From positions 124,001 to 188,000 of the forward strand of contig NZ_BCQT01000023.1 of NCBI RefSeq assembly GCF_001552215.1: 64,000 bases of DNA, given 5' to 3'. This document shows positions 41,134 to 51,464 of this stretch, in pieces; within the stretch, counting starts at the first letter, position 1, and every line of letters starts with the position of its first letter. The notes under the pieces were generated by a model, which saw only the letters and a list, made by a program, of their open reading frames with translations, was not told the DNA's origin and made no database searches. Made by a program: the position numbers and the translations under genes. This DNA comes from Actinomadura macra NBRC 14102. Lineage in GTDB: Bacteria; Actinomycetota; Actinomycetes; Streptosporangiales; Streptosporangiaceae.

Positions 41134-42282
41134 ATGACCACCGAACGAATCGTCGGGATCGGTGCGGGCGCCAAGGAGCTCGCCACCGAGGACATGACCC
41201 TGAACATCGGGCCCCAGCACCCGTCCACACACGGCGTGCTCCGGCTCCGGCTGACGCTGGACGGCGAACGGATCTCGGCCGCCGAGCCCATCATCGGGTA
41301 CATGCACCGCGGCGCGGAGAAGCTGTTCGAGGTGCGCGACTTCCGGCAGATCATCGTGCTGGCGAACCGGCACGACTGGTTGTCGGCGTTCTCCAGCGAG
41401 CTCGGTGTCGTGCTCGCGGTGGAACGCATGCTGGGCATGGAGGTCCCCCCACGTGCGGTCTGGGCGAGGACGTTGCTCGCCGAGCTGAACCGCGTCCTCA
41501 ACCATCTGATGTTCCTCGGCTCTTATCCCCTCGAAGTGGGTGCGATCACGCCGATCTTCTACGCGTTCCGCGAGCGTGAGGCACTGCAGCGGGTGATGGA
41601 GGAGATCTCCGGCGGGCGGATGCACTACATGTTCAACCGTGTGGGCGGGCTGAAGGACGAGTTGCCCGCAGGTTGGACGGGACGCGCCCGGCAGGCGGTC
41701 AGCGAGGTCCGTGCCCGGATGAGCGACATCGCGGATCTCATCATGGGCAATGAGATCTTCCGCGCGCGCACACGCGGAGTGGGAGTGCTCACCCAGGAGC
41801 AGATCCTCCAGTACGGGGTGTCCGGCCCGATCGCACGGGCGTCCGGCCTGGACTTCGACCTCCGGCGAGACGAGCCCTACCTGGCCTACGGCGATCTCGA
41901 CGTGCGTGTCGTCACCCGCGCGGACGGCGACTGCCTCGCCCGGTTCGAATGCCTGCTCGATCAGGTGTACGCGTCACTCGACCTGGCCGACGCGTGCCTG
42001 GACCGTCTCGCCGAACTTCCGCCCGGGCCCATCAACCAGCGGCTTCCGAAGGTCTTGAAGGTTCCGGAAGGCCACACTTACGCCTGGACCGAGAATCCGC
42101 TGGGCATCAACGGGTACTACCTGGTGTCGCGGGGCGAGAAGACGCCCTGGCGCATGAAGCTCCGCTCGGCCTCGTTCAACAACATCCAGATCCTCGCGGA
42201 GCTGCTGCCGGGCAACCTGGTCGCCGACATGATCGCGATCCTGGGCTCGATGTTCTTCGTCGTCGGCGACGTCGACAAGTAG
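41134..42282 (+). CDS. nuoD: NADH-quinone oxidoreductase subunit D paralogue (orphan NuoD)
   Basis: 382 residues, a full-length 49-kDa-type subunit. Conserved runs: GPQHPSTHGVLRLRLTL, EPIIGYMHRGAEKLFE, HDWLSAFSSELG, GGRMHYMFNRVGG and ENPLGINGYYLVS, ending LGSMFFVVGDVDK. The Shine-Dalgarno GGAGG is 7 bases before ATG. No other nuo gene is in the window, so it is a stand-alone copy like the second NuoD known in streptomycetes. The HGVLR arginine that MidA/NDUFAF7 methylates in mitochondria is kept. It may replace NuoD in a variant complex I or act elsewhere. Confidence 0.9.
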   Translation: MTTERIVGIGAGAKELATEDMTLNIGPQHPSTHGVLRLRLTLDGERISAAEPIIGYMHRGAEKLFEVRDFRQIIVLANRHDWLSAFSSELGVVLAVERMLGMEVPPRAVWARTLLAELNRVLNHLMFLGSYPLEVGAITPIFYAFREREALQRVMEEISGGRMHYMFNRVGGLKDELPAGWTGRARQAVSEVRARMSDIADLIMGNEIFRARTRGVGVLTQEQILQYGVSGPIARASGLDFDLRRDEPYLAYGDLDVRVVTRADGDCLARFECLLDQVYASLDLADACLDRLAELPPGPINQRLPKVLKVPEGHTYAWTENPLGINGYYLVSRGEKTPWRMKLRSASFNNIQILAELLPGNLVADMIAILGSMFFVVGDVDK

Positions 42283-42355
42283 GCGGTCCACGCCGTCCCT
42301 TCGGCGCGTCCGGTACCTGCCCCTGCCCGTCCCAGGCACGCTCGGACGTCCATGC

Positions 42356-42829
42356 TCAGGCGCGGGAGGCGCCCCTGCTGTGCTCCTCCTCATCGGGATC
42401 CTTGGGCACACGGCACGCGTACTCCAGGAAAAACGCGGCCCCGACGAGCACGGCGGCGGCCAGGAACGTGCCGCCGCTGACGAAGAAGTCGTGCCGGGGG
42501 GTCGGCTTGTCCAGGGAGTCGGCGAGGCTGGCGGCGAACCCCGCGAAGATGCCCGCGAGCACGGCGGCCGCATGCGCGCTCGCCTTGGCCAGTGCGGCCA
42601 TGCGTGCGACGACGAGAGGTTCCACCGGCTTGGTGTTCGGCTTGCGCCGGATACGCCGCAGCACGTTCACACCGGTGAAGGCTTCGCCGAGCGCCAGCAG
42701 CAGCAGCGTCGGCACCGCCGTCCACGGGAGCGGCGGCAAGGAGACGTAGGCCGTTCGCAACACCGCCCAGGCGATCACTCCGAGGACGACCACGAGCGCG
42801 ACGAGGAACAGCGGACGGGACGGTCTCAT
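42356..42829 (-). CDS. DUF3180 membrane protein
   Basis: 157 residues, four predicted helices: FLVALVVVLGVIAWAVL, WTAVPTLLLLALGEAFTGV, AHAAAVLAGIFAGFAASLAD and GGTFLAAAVLVGAAFFLEYA. It ends in an acidic tail (PKDPDEEEHSRG). DUF3180 genes sit beside folK throughout actinobacteria, but the function is unknown. Its ATG overlaps the folK stop by four bases, making it the last gene of the folate operon. Confidence 0.85.
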   Translation of the reverse strand: MRPSRPLFLVALVVVLGVIAWAVLRTAYVSLPPLPWTAVPTLLLLALGEAFTGVNVLRRIRRKPNTKPVEPLVVARMAALAKASAHAAAVLAGIFAGFAASLADSLDKPTPRHDFFVSGGTFLAAAVLVGAAFFLEYACRVPKDPDEEEHSRGASRA

Positions 42830-43413
42830 GCAGGCTGCTGCAGAGTCAGGTCGGCCCGGCGGCGCACGGCCGAAGGCCCTCCTTCCGCCTGCTTTGCCTC
42901 GGCCAGGTCACCGACCCGCCCGTGCCCGACCAGGAGCACGTCCGGTTCGATGTCGGCCCAGGGGACGAGCACGAACGCCCGCTCGTGGGCGCGCGGGTGC
43001 GGCAGGGTCAGGTCGGGGTCGTCGGACGAGATGTCACCGAAGACCACGATGTCGATGTCGAGGGTGCGCGGACCCCACCGGACCTCGCGTACGCGGCTCA
43101 TGGAGTTCTCGATGTTGAGCACGCGTTCGAGCAGGTTCTCCGGTGGCAGGCGGGTATCGGCCACCAGGACGATGTTGAGGTAGTCGCCCTGTTCGGGAAG
43201 GGTCTCGCCGGGCGGCGCATAGGGGGCCGTCTCGTAGACCGGGGAGAACGCCACGAACTCGAGCCCGGGCGCGTCGAACAGCGCGTCAACGGCCTCCTGG
43301 ATGTTGTCCAGGCGGTCGCCGAGGTTGCTGCCCAGTGAGAACACCACACGGTGCTGGACCAGCATGTGGCCGCCGGTCGCGGTGCGGTCGGGCATGCGGT
43401 CGGACGCTGTCAT
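42826..43413 (-). CDS. folK: 6-hydroxymethyl-7,8-dihydropterin pyrophosphokinase (HPPK)
   Basis: 195 residues. It adds pyrophosphate to hydroxymethyl-dihydropterin. Signature runs are FSLGSNLGDRLDNIQEAV, FSPVYETAPYAPPG, DYLNIVLVADT and RWGPRTLDIDIVVFG (metal-binding DxD), with LPHPRAHERAFVLVPWADI. About 15 extra N-terminal residues precede MLVQHRVV, which could be an alternative start. The 4-base ATGA overlap with folB indicates coupled translation. Confidence 0.94.
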   Translation of the reverse strand: MTASDRMPDRTATGGHMLVQHRVVFSLGSNLGDRLDNIQEAVDALFDAPGLEFVAFSPVYETAPYAPPGETLPEQGDYLNIVLVADTRLPPENLLERVLNIENSMSRVREVRWGPRTLDIDIVVFGDISSDDPDLTLPHPRAHERAFVLVPWADIEPDVLLVGHGRVGDLAEAKQAEGGPSAVRRRADLTLQQPA

Positions 43414-43775
43414 GGGCGACTCCTCCTGATCTTCACGGCCACGTCCGTGAAGGGGTGCGGCACCGGGGCGCTCGGCTTGTGGACGGTGACCTCGGCCTCA
43501 GCCACCGTCGCATCTTCCAGACATATTGTCGCGAGCCGGTCGGCCAGCGTTTCGATCAAGTTGACGGGTTCGCCCTCGATGACCGCGACCAGGCGGCCGG
43601 CGAGCGATCCATAGTCGACGGTACGGGACAGGTCGTCCCCCGCGGCGGCCGGGCGGGTGTCGAGGCCGAGCGAAACATCCACCACGAACTCCTGCCCGAG
43701 TTCACGTTCGGCCGGCAGACAACCGTGCCGCCCCCTGGCCCGCAGGCCACGCAGTTCAATGCGGTCGAGACTCAT
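43410..43775 (-). CDS. folB: Dihydroneopterin aldolase
   Basis: 121 residues. It converts dihydroneopterin to hydroxymethyl-dihydropterin. Family features: LRGLRARGRHGCLPAERELG, GQEFVVDVSL, the TVDYGSLAGRL stretch and NLIETLADRLATICL (catalytic Glu), ending VTVHKPSAPVP (catalytic Lys). ATG at 43775 overlaps the upstream gene's stop by four bases; 20 Arg-rich upstream codons are excluded. Confidence 0.93.
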   Translation of the reverse strand: MSLDRIELRGLRARGRHGCLPAERELGQEFVVDVSLGLDTRPAAAGDDLSRTVDYGSLAGRLVAVIEGEPVNLIETLADRLATICLEDATVAEAEVTVHKPSAPVPHPFTDVAVKIRRSRP

Positions 43776-44209
43776 TCTTCCTCTGCATCGACGACGTTGA
43801 GCACGGGTGAACCATGGTGGAGCAGGAGGCGCCATTCTCCGTCCGCCCGGACGAACACGTTGGTGGCCACGATGCTGCCCCCGGCGAGAAAGCCCGCCTC
43901 GGTGTCCTCATCGGCGGTCAGAACATTCTCCTTGCACGTCACCACCGCGTGATCGCCGTAAACATCGGATTCGACATCGGTCAACACGAACTGGATGTAG
44001 GGCGTGTTGGCCATGATCAGGGCCCAGGAGCGCAGAACCTCGTCGCGACCCCTCAGCATCATCCAGCCCGGGTGCACGCAGGAAACGCCCGCCGCGTACT
44101 GTCCATCCGCCCACACGGCCGACATGCGATCGAAGTCACCGGCCTCGAAGGCGGCATAGAACTCGGCGTGGACCTCGTCCAGATCGGCACGGTTCACGGC
44201 ACGGCTCAT
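43772..44209 (-). CDS. NTF2/SnoaL-like protein inside the folate operon
   Basis: 145 residues. A cystatin-like alpha+beta barrel of the SnoaL/NTF2 family is suggested by VHAEFYAAFEAGDFDRMSAV, CVHPGWMMLRGRDEVLRSW and the final LLLHHGSPVL. The ligand and reaction are unknown. It sits between folP and folB with four-base overlaps on both sides, so it is made in step with the folate enzymes and may serve the pathway (inference). ATG at 44209 is used; the upstream Arg-rich frame is the folP shadow. Confidence 0.8.
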   Translation of the reverse strand: MSRAVNRADLDEVHAEFYAAFEAGDFDRMSAVWADGQYAAGVSCVHPGWMMLRGRDEVLRSWALIMANTPYIQFVLTDVESDVYGDHAVVTCKENVLTADEDTEAGFLAGGSIVATNVFVRADGEWRLLLHHGSPVLNVVDAEEE

Positions 44210-45141
44210 CGGTCGTCGCTCCCGGAGTCGGCGCGACCGTCCGCCGCGACAGATTCGGCTACATGAGCATCTGGCGGGGACTGCACCGGACGGGCGGCGC
44301 GCATGGCCGCGGCTACACGAACGGCGTCGACGTTGGGGCGGACGCGGTGCACGCGTACGCACCACGCCCCGCCATATGCGGCGAGGGCCGAGGTCGCCAC
44401 AGTGGCGTCATCGCATTCCGCGAAGGGACGACGGGTCCCGTCGGGTTCCGCCAGGAGAGTCGTCAGGAAGCTCTTGCGGGATGCCCCCACAAGGACGGGA
44501 TAGCCGGTGGCCGTGAGCGCATCCAGGTGCGCCAGCAGCGCCCAGTTGTGACCCGCCTTGGGGCTCTTCGCGAAACCCAGCCCCGGGTCGAGCACGATCA
44601 GGGACGGATCGACTCCCTCTTCCAGCACGGCGTCCACCCGGTGCAGCAGTTCGTCACGCACCTCGTGAACAACGTCGGCGTAGACGGCGCGGGTCTGCAT
44701 GTCGTGGCTGTGACCCCGCCAGTGCATCACGACGTAAGGGACGCCCGCGGCCGCGACGACCCTCGGCATCTCCGGGTCGGCCAGGCCGCCGCTCACGTCG
44801 TTCACCAGCCGGGCACCGGCCGCCACCGCCGCCTCGGCCGCCTCTGCGCGCATGGTGTCGACGCTGACGGGAACGTTCTCATCGGTAAGCGCCTCGATGA
44901 CCGGCACGACGCGGCGCAGTTCCTCCTCCAGCGACACGCGCTGGGCACCGGGCCGGGTGGATTCTCCGCCCACGTCCACGATGTCGGCGCCCTCGGCGAC
45001 GAGGTCCAGCCCATGCCGGATGGCCTTTTCCGGGTCGAACCAGGCGCCGCCGTCGGAGAACGAATCGGGGGTGACGTTGACCACGCCCATGACAAGGCAG
45101 CGCCCTGGCGCGGGCAACCCCCGAACAACGGGACTGGTCAT
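44206..45141 (-). CDS. folP: Dihydropteroate synthase
   Basis: 311 residues. It joins p-aminobenzoate to the pterin pyrophosphate. The TIM-barrel shows VMGVVNVTPDSFSDGG, GADIVDVGGESTRPGAQ, VSVDTMRAEAAEAAV, INDVSGG-type LVNDVSGGLAD, DPGLGFAKSPKAGHNW, and VRVHRVRPNVDAVRVA at the end. This is the sulfonamide target. ATG at 45141 is used; a GTG nine codons upstream with GGAG nearby is also possible. It starts the folP-NTF2-folB-folK-DUF3180 chain. Confidence 0.94.
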   Translation of the reverse strand: MTSPVVRGLPAPGRCLVMGVVNVTPDSFSDGGAWFDPEKAIRHGLDLVAEGADIVDVGGESTRPGAQRVSLEEELRRVVPVIEALTDENVPVSVDTMRAEAAEAAVAAGARLVNDVSGGLADPEMPRVVAAAGVPYVVMHWRGHSHDMQTRAVYADVVHEVRDELLHRVDAVLEEGVDPSLIVLDPGLGFAKSPKAGHNWALLAHLDALTATGYPVLVGASRKSFLTTLLAEPDGTRRPFAECDDATVATSALAAYGGAWCVRVHRVRPNVDAVRVAAAMRAARPVQSPPDAHVAESVAADGRADSGSDDR

Positions 45142-45264
45142 ATGACCAAGCCTATGCCTTGATCTCACCGCTCCGGGGCGGCCCCCGAGCCGCCGAACGT
45201 CGGTGGGGCAAAGCCCGAGAAAGCCCGGCGGCCGGAACCCGGCGCCTGGGCCTACGCAGACAGA

Positions 45265-45313
45265 GAACGTCTGAACGGGCCTCAGTTTGACGCTGAGGCC
45301 CGTTCAGGCGTTC
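45265..45313 (-). terminator. Very strong terminator between folE and folP
   Basis: CTGAACGGGCCTCAG pairs perfectly with CTGAGGCCCGTTCAG (15 bp) and the stem extends outward through GAACGT/GCGTTC with one mismatch; the loop is TTTGACG. It lies 26 bases past the folE stop and isolates the ftsH-folE transcript from folP. Confidence 0.85.
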
Positions 45314-45338
45314 CGAGGACTCGGGATAGGTTCGGCGA

Positions 45339-45953
45339 TCAGGAGCGGCCGAGGATCAAGCTCATCGCCTCGGCGCGGGTCTCTGCATGATCGCGGAAGT
45401 CGCCGCGCACGGCCGAGGTCACCGTCTTCGCGCCCGGCTTGCGCACCCCGCGCATCGTCATGCACAGATGCTCGGCCTCGATCACGACGATCGCACCGCG
45501 CGGCTCCAGCACGCTCATCATCGCGTCCGCCACCTGGCTGGTCAGCCGCTCCTGCACCTGCGGACGGCGGGCGAAGACGTCCACCAGCCTGGCCAGCTTC
45601 GACAGGCCCGTGATCTGGCCCTTCTTGTTCGGTGTGTAACCCACGTGGGCGACACCGTGGAACGGCACCAGATGGTGCTCGCACACGCTGTACACCTCGA
45701 TGTCCTTCACCAGGACCATTTCTTCATGGTCGGCGTCGAAGACCGTGGTCAGCGCGTCCTCCGGACGCTGGCGCAGGCCGGCGAACTGCTCGGCGTACGC
45801 CCGTGCCACCCTCGCCGGGGTGTCGCGGAGCCCGTCGCGATCGGGGTCCTCCCCGATCGCGAACAGGATCTCGCGCACCGCCTTCTCGATCCGCGCATGG
45901 TCGAACCCAGGCGGATCGTCCTGCATCGGCGCATCGTCGTACGGGATGGCCAA
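45339..45953 (-). CDS. folE: GTP cyclohydrolase I (FolE type)
   Basis: 204 residues. It forms dihydroneopterin triphosphate from GTP. Zinc ligands are in SVCEHHLVPFHG and in EAEHLCMTMRGVRKPG. Other conserved runs are GLRDTPARVARAYAE, GLSKLARLVDVFARRPQVQE and TSAVRGDF. The ATG is five bases after the ftsH stop, so it is co-transcribed with ftsH. The path to dihydroneopterin still needs a triphosphatase not seen here. Confidence 0.96.
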   Translation of the reverse strand: MAIPYDDAPMQDDPPGFDHARIEKAVREILFAIGEDPDRDGLRDTPARVARAYAEQFAGLRQRPEDALTTVFDADHEEMVLVKDIEVYSVCEHHLVPFHGVAHVGYTPNKKGQITGLSKLARLVDVFARRPQVQERLTSQVADAMMSVLEPRGAIVVIEAEHLCMTMRGVRKPGAKTVTSAVRGDFRDHAETRAEAMSLILGRS

Positions 45954-45958
45954 GACGA

Positions 45959-47974
<2,016 letters not shown>

Positions 47975-48415
47975 TTATCCGGTTACCCCTTCGGGGCCCG
48001 TCCCTCCTGACCAACGTCTGTGTGCGATCCTCGCCCGTCCCGGGGGGCGGACGCCACTGCGACCAACAAAGGCCCGTCGCCCGGGTTCCGGACCCACCGA
48101 GGCGATCTCCCTCAGATGGATCCCTGACCCGATGGCCCGGAACACCGACGGTACACCGCAGTGCGCAGGAGACGCAGCCAGCGCCGATCTCCTGATCCTG
48201 TCCATATACCCGTCAACGACCTTTGCAACGATCCGTCACGGTCCCTTGTTCCCCGCCACCCTCGTCAAGCCCGTCACCAACCTGCGGACAACCCGAATCC
48301 GCGGGTCCGTCCGGCGCACGTCCGAGAAGGCGTTGCCGCACGTCCGTCCGATGGGTTCCACCGACCTTGGTGCCGGGTCCGAGTTGGCCTGGATGCGGCC
48401 TCGCACCTCACCTGG
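47975..48415. other. Intergenic region between hpt and ftsH
   Basis: About 440 bases without a supportable gene. It should contain the ftsH promoter. Frames in it are short and compositionally poor. No riboswitch, tRNA or strong hairpin was recognised. Confidence 0.5.
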
Positions 48416-48979
48416 TCAGGTGCCGGCCCCCCCGTACACGTGCGGTGCCAGGGTGCCGACGAACGGCAGGTTCCTGTACTTCTCCGCATAGTCGAGCCCG
48501 TACCCGATGACAAACTCGTTCGGGATGTCGAACCCGATGTACTTCACATCGATCTCAGTCTTGACCGCCTCGGGCTTGCGCAGCAGGGCACAGATCTCCA
48601 GCGAAGCGGGGCCACGCGAAAGCAGGTTGCTGACCAGCCACGACAGAGTGAGACCCGAATCGACGATGTCCTCCACGATGAGCACGTGGCGGTCGAGGAT
48701 GTCGGTGTCCAGATCCTTGAGGATACGCACGACACCGGACGACTTGGTCCCTGAGCCGTACGACGACACCGCCATCCAGTCCATCGACGCGGGCGTATGA
48801 AGCGCGCGCGCAAGATCCGCCATGATCATGACGGCCCCCTTGAGGACCCCGACGAGCAGTAGATCCTTACCCGCGTAGTCGGCGTCGATCTGCCCGGCGA
48901 GCTCCCTGACCTTGTCCTGCAACTGGTTCTCGGGGATCAGTACTTTCGCAAGGTCCGTGCCCAGGTCCTTCTCGTCCAC
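48416..48979 (-). CDS. hpt: Hypoxanthine phosphoribosyltransferase
   Basis: 187 residues. It salvages hypoxanthine and guanine. The PRPP-binding loop is VLIVEDIVDSGLTLSWL, and other motifs are LLVGVLKGAVMIMADLAR and YIGFDIPNEFVIGYGLDYAE. GTG at 48979 is chosen for the AAGGTGGGG Shine-Dalgarno and for length; the ORF opens 30 codons upstream in Arg/Pro-rich sequence. It lies between tilS and ftsH as in other Gram-positives. Confidence 0.95.
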   Translation of the reverse strand: MDEKDLGTDLAKVLIPENQLQDKVRELAGQIDADYAGKDLLLVGVLKGAVMIMADLARALHTPASMDWMAVSSYGSGTKSSGVVRILKDLDTDILDRHVLIVEDIVDSGLTLSWLVSNLLSRGPASLEICALLRKPEAVKTEIDVKYIGFDIPNEFVIGYGLDYAEKYRNLPFVGTLAPHVYGGAGT

Positions 48980-49078
48980 AACCCCACCTTCATCGCTGTG
49001 ACACTCCCCCGCCCGGCGGGACGGGCGCCGCCGTGGCGCGGCGGACGCACCGTGTGACGCTTCGCACACCGCGCGACA

Positions 49079-50125
49079 TCAAGCCGGGCCGAACAGCAGC
49101 CTCCCATACCTCCGGAACGCTCGAAGGCCCCCCGGGAGATCGACGTGCCGCTGGCCATGCCAGGCCGTGACCAGCCGATCCACTGCATCGACATGGACGG
49201 CCGCGAGCGTACCCGGTGGGCTGCCGGCTTTGACGGCCGCCTTCCGCAACACCCGGGTACGAACGGCTCTGGGCAGGTCACCGAGCCCTTCCAGCCGGAT
49301 CCCCACAAGAACGACTGTCTCCCCGGTGCTGGCCTCCCCGGTGCTGGCCTCCTCGGGGTCTGTGAGCTCTGCGAAGGTCCGTTCGGCGAGGTCATCGAGA
49401 GCATCCGCGTCGTCCCGCAACATCCGGGCCGTCCTAGCGAGCGCCTCGGCGACTCCTGGTCCAAGAGCCTTTTCCAAAGCGGGCAAGGCTTCGTGCCGGA
49501 CGCGCACGCGTGCGTAGGACGGATCGTCATTGTGCGGGTCGTCCCACGGTTCCAACCCCATGGCCAGGCAGGCCCTGCGGATGGTCGCCCGATCGAGTTC
49601 CAAGAAGGGGCGCAGATAGTTCACGCTCGTCCCCCTGTCTGCGACCGACCGCGTGAAGGACGAGGGCATGCCGGACAGAGACCGAGCACCGGAACCGCGA
49701 GCCAACCCCAGGAGAACGGTCTCCGCTTGGTCGTCCCTGGTGTGGCCCAGAAGCACGGCCGCAGCTCTCAAGCGGCCCGCCGCATCGTCCAAGGCGCCGT
49801 AGCGGGCATTGCGAGCCGCGTTCTCCACTCCGCCCTGCGCACCGACTGAGACGGCGATCGAACCGACCGGATCCAGGCCGAGGCCGACAAGAGTGCGGAC
49901 GACAGTGTCGGCACGCGTGTCGGAGCCGTCCTGGAGGCCATGGTCGATCGTGACCGCACCCGCCGAGCGCCCGGATCGGGGAGCCTCGAACGCCAGCGCC
50001 CCTGCCAGCGCCAGAGAGTCGGCGCCACCGCTGCAGGCCGCGAGCACCAGCGCACCGGGCGGCAGAGCGCCGATCGTCCCGCGCACGGCGAGACGTACCG
50101 CCGCCACCGCCGGATCAGGCCCCAT
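49079..50125 (-). CDS. tilS: tRNA(Ile)-lysidine synthetase
   Basis: 348 residues. It modifies C34 of tRNA-Ile2 to lysidine so that it reads AUA. The N-type PP-loop is SGGADS at 32-37. Further motifs are TIDHGLQDGSDTRAD, ENAARNARYGALDDAA, LLGHTRDDQAETVLLGLARG and YLRPFLELDRATIR, then a C-terminal helical domain. A short Ser/Thr/Glu repeat (EASTGEASTGETV) lies near residue 280. It follows the metalloprotease by 44 bases on the same strand. Confidence 0.94.
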   Translation of the reverse strand: MGPDPAVAAVRLAVRGTIGALPPGALVLAACSGGADSLALAGALAFEAPRSGRSAGAVTIDHGLQDGSDTRADTVVRTLVGLGLDPVGSIAVSVGAQGGVENAARNARYGALDDAAGRLRAAAVLLGHTRDDQAETVLLGLARGSGARSLSGMPSSFTRSVADRGTSVNYLRPFLELDRATIRRACLAMGLEPWDDPHNDDPSYARVRVRHEALPALEKALGPGVAEALARTARMLRDDADALDDLAERTFAELTDPEEASTGEASTGETVVLVGIRLEGLGDLPRAVRTRVLRKAAVKAGSPPGTLAAVHVDAVDRLVTAWHGQRHVDLPGGLRAFRRYGRLLFGPA

Positions 50126-50169
50126 GGAAAACCTCTACCACCACGCAGTGGTGGGCGTGAAACGGTCGA

Positions 50170-51294
50170 TCAGGCTTCACTGGCCTCCGGCGGTGCCGCA
50201 TCGATGGCCTGAGGACCGACCACACGGCCTATCCACAGAGCCGGCTCCTTGATCTCGTCGTGGGTCGGCAAGCTCTCGGGGGAGTCCCAGACCTGGTTGA
50301 ACCCGCTCATACCGACTTCGGCGACGACCCGGCGCACGAACCGCGACCCCTCCGCGTACTGCTTCATCTTGAGGTCGATACCGAGCAGCCGCCGGATGGT
50401 CTTGTCCAGCTTGGAGCCGCCGTCGCGCCGCCCCTGGAACCGCGACCGGATCTGCTGCACCGAGGGCACGACCTCGGGCCCGACCGCGTCCATGACGTAG
50501 TCGCCATGCCCCTCGACCAGGGTCATCACCGCGGTGAGCCGGTCGAGGATCTTGCGCTGCTCGGGGCTCTGGATCGCGTCGATGAGGTTGGCGTCGCCAC
50601 CGCGGACGGCATCGGCGACCGCCTCGGCCGCGTCCCGGATGCGGTCCAGCATGACACCGGGATCGAGGTCGGACGCGAGCAGGAACTGGGTCATCTGGTC
50701 CTGCACGTATTCGCGCAGCCAGGGGACTCCCGTGAACTGGGCTCGGTGCGTCTCTTCGTGCAGGCAGACCCACAAGCGGAAGTCACGCGCATCCACACCG
50801 AGTTCCTGCTCCACGTGCACGATGTTGGGCGCTACGAGGGTGAGCCTCCCCGTAGGAGCACGCCCTGACGGGTCCGGGGGCAGGAACAGTTCGTACTGGC
50901 CGAGGACTCTGCTGGCCATGTACGCGAGAATCGCACCCACCTGCATGCCCGTGACACGTGAACCGACGGCCTGGACGACCACGTTCCCGGCGCCGCCGAG
51001 TGGCCCGGCGCCGCGGCGCTCGGACATCTGCTCCATGAGCGGTTCGAGGACCACCCGGAAGCCGTCCACGTTCGCCCGGATCCACCCGGGCCTGTCCACG
51101 ATCGTCGCCGGGGCCGGATCGACCTCGGAGGCCATGCCGGTGAAGTCTCGGACGTGCCCATGGGCGAGCTTCGACAGCTCGCGCAGCTCCGCCACCACCT
51201 CACGGGCCTCGGCATGGCTGACCTGGGGGCCCGGCCTGACGAGCCGGGTACCGGCCTGGACCGCCACGTTCCAGTCGATCATTGAGGCGCTCAT
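50170..51294 (-). CDS. Zinc-dependent metalloprotease, DUF2342/HExxH family
   Basis: 374 residues. The zinc-binding motif is HEETH at 179-183 (LWVCLHEETHRAQF). Flanking family sequence is DWNVAVQAGTRLVRPGP, PNIVHVEQELGVDARDFRLW and LTAVMTLVEGHGDYVMDAVG. This actinobacterial family is often mislabelled coenzyme-F420-biosynthesis-associated; no F420 gene is nearby. ATG at 51294 follows GGTGGAG, supporting this start over an ORF start 21 codons upstream. No signal peptide was seen, so it is cytoplasmic. Natural substrates are unknown. Confidence 0.85.
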   Translation of the reverse strand: MSASMIDWNVAVQAGTRLVRPGPQVSHAEAREVVAELRELSKLAHGHVRDFTGMASEVDPAPATIVDRPGWIRANVDGFRVVLEPLMEQMSERRGAGPLGGAGNVVVQAVGSRVTGMQVGAILAYMASRVLGQYELFLPPDPSGRAPTGRLTLVAPNIVHVEQELGVDARDFRLWVCLHEETHRAQFTGVPWLREYVQDQMTQFLLASDLDPGVMLDRIRDAAEAVADAVRGGDANLIDAIQSPEQRKILDRLTAVMTLVEGHGDYVMDAVGPEVVPSVQQIRSRFQGRRDGGSKLDKTIRRLLGIDLKMKQYAEGSRFVRRVVAEVGMSGFNQVWDSPESLPTHDEIKEPALWIGRVVGPQAIDAAPPEASEA

Positions 51295-51389
51295 GTACTC
51301 CACCGTACGTTTCGGAGACGGCGCCGGAGCGCCCCTGCACAATCGTTCAACGAACAACTGTTCTGGTTATCTCCCGTACGGCTCCGCCC

Positions 51390-51417
51390 ACACACTGACC
51401 GCCACACACTGACCGCC
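51390..51417. repeat. Perfect 14-bp tandem duplication
   Basis: ACACACTGACCGCC occurs twice in direct succession in the gap between the metalloprotease start and the dacB end. Trailing CCACCCG units continue the low-complexity tract. Confidence 0.7.
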
Positions 51418-51464
51418 GCACGCCACCCGCCACCCGCCGCTCCTCGCCCGTCCCATGTGGGGCG

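Noticed and set aside
50170..51294. Coenzyme F420 biosynthesis protein
   Set aside because: This label is common for the family, but the HEETH motif and absence of F420 genes nearby support only a metalloprotease-like protein.
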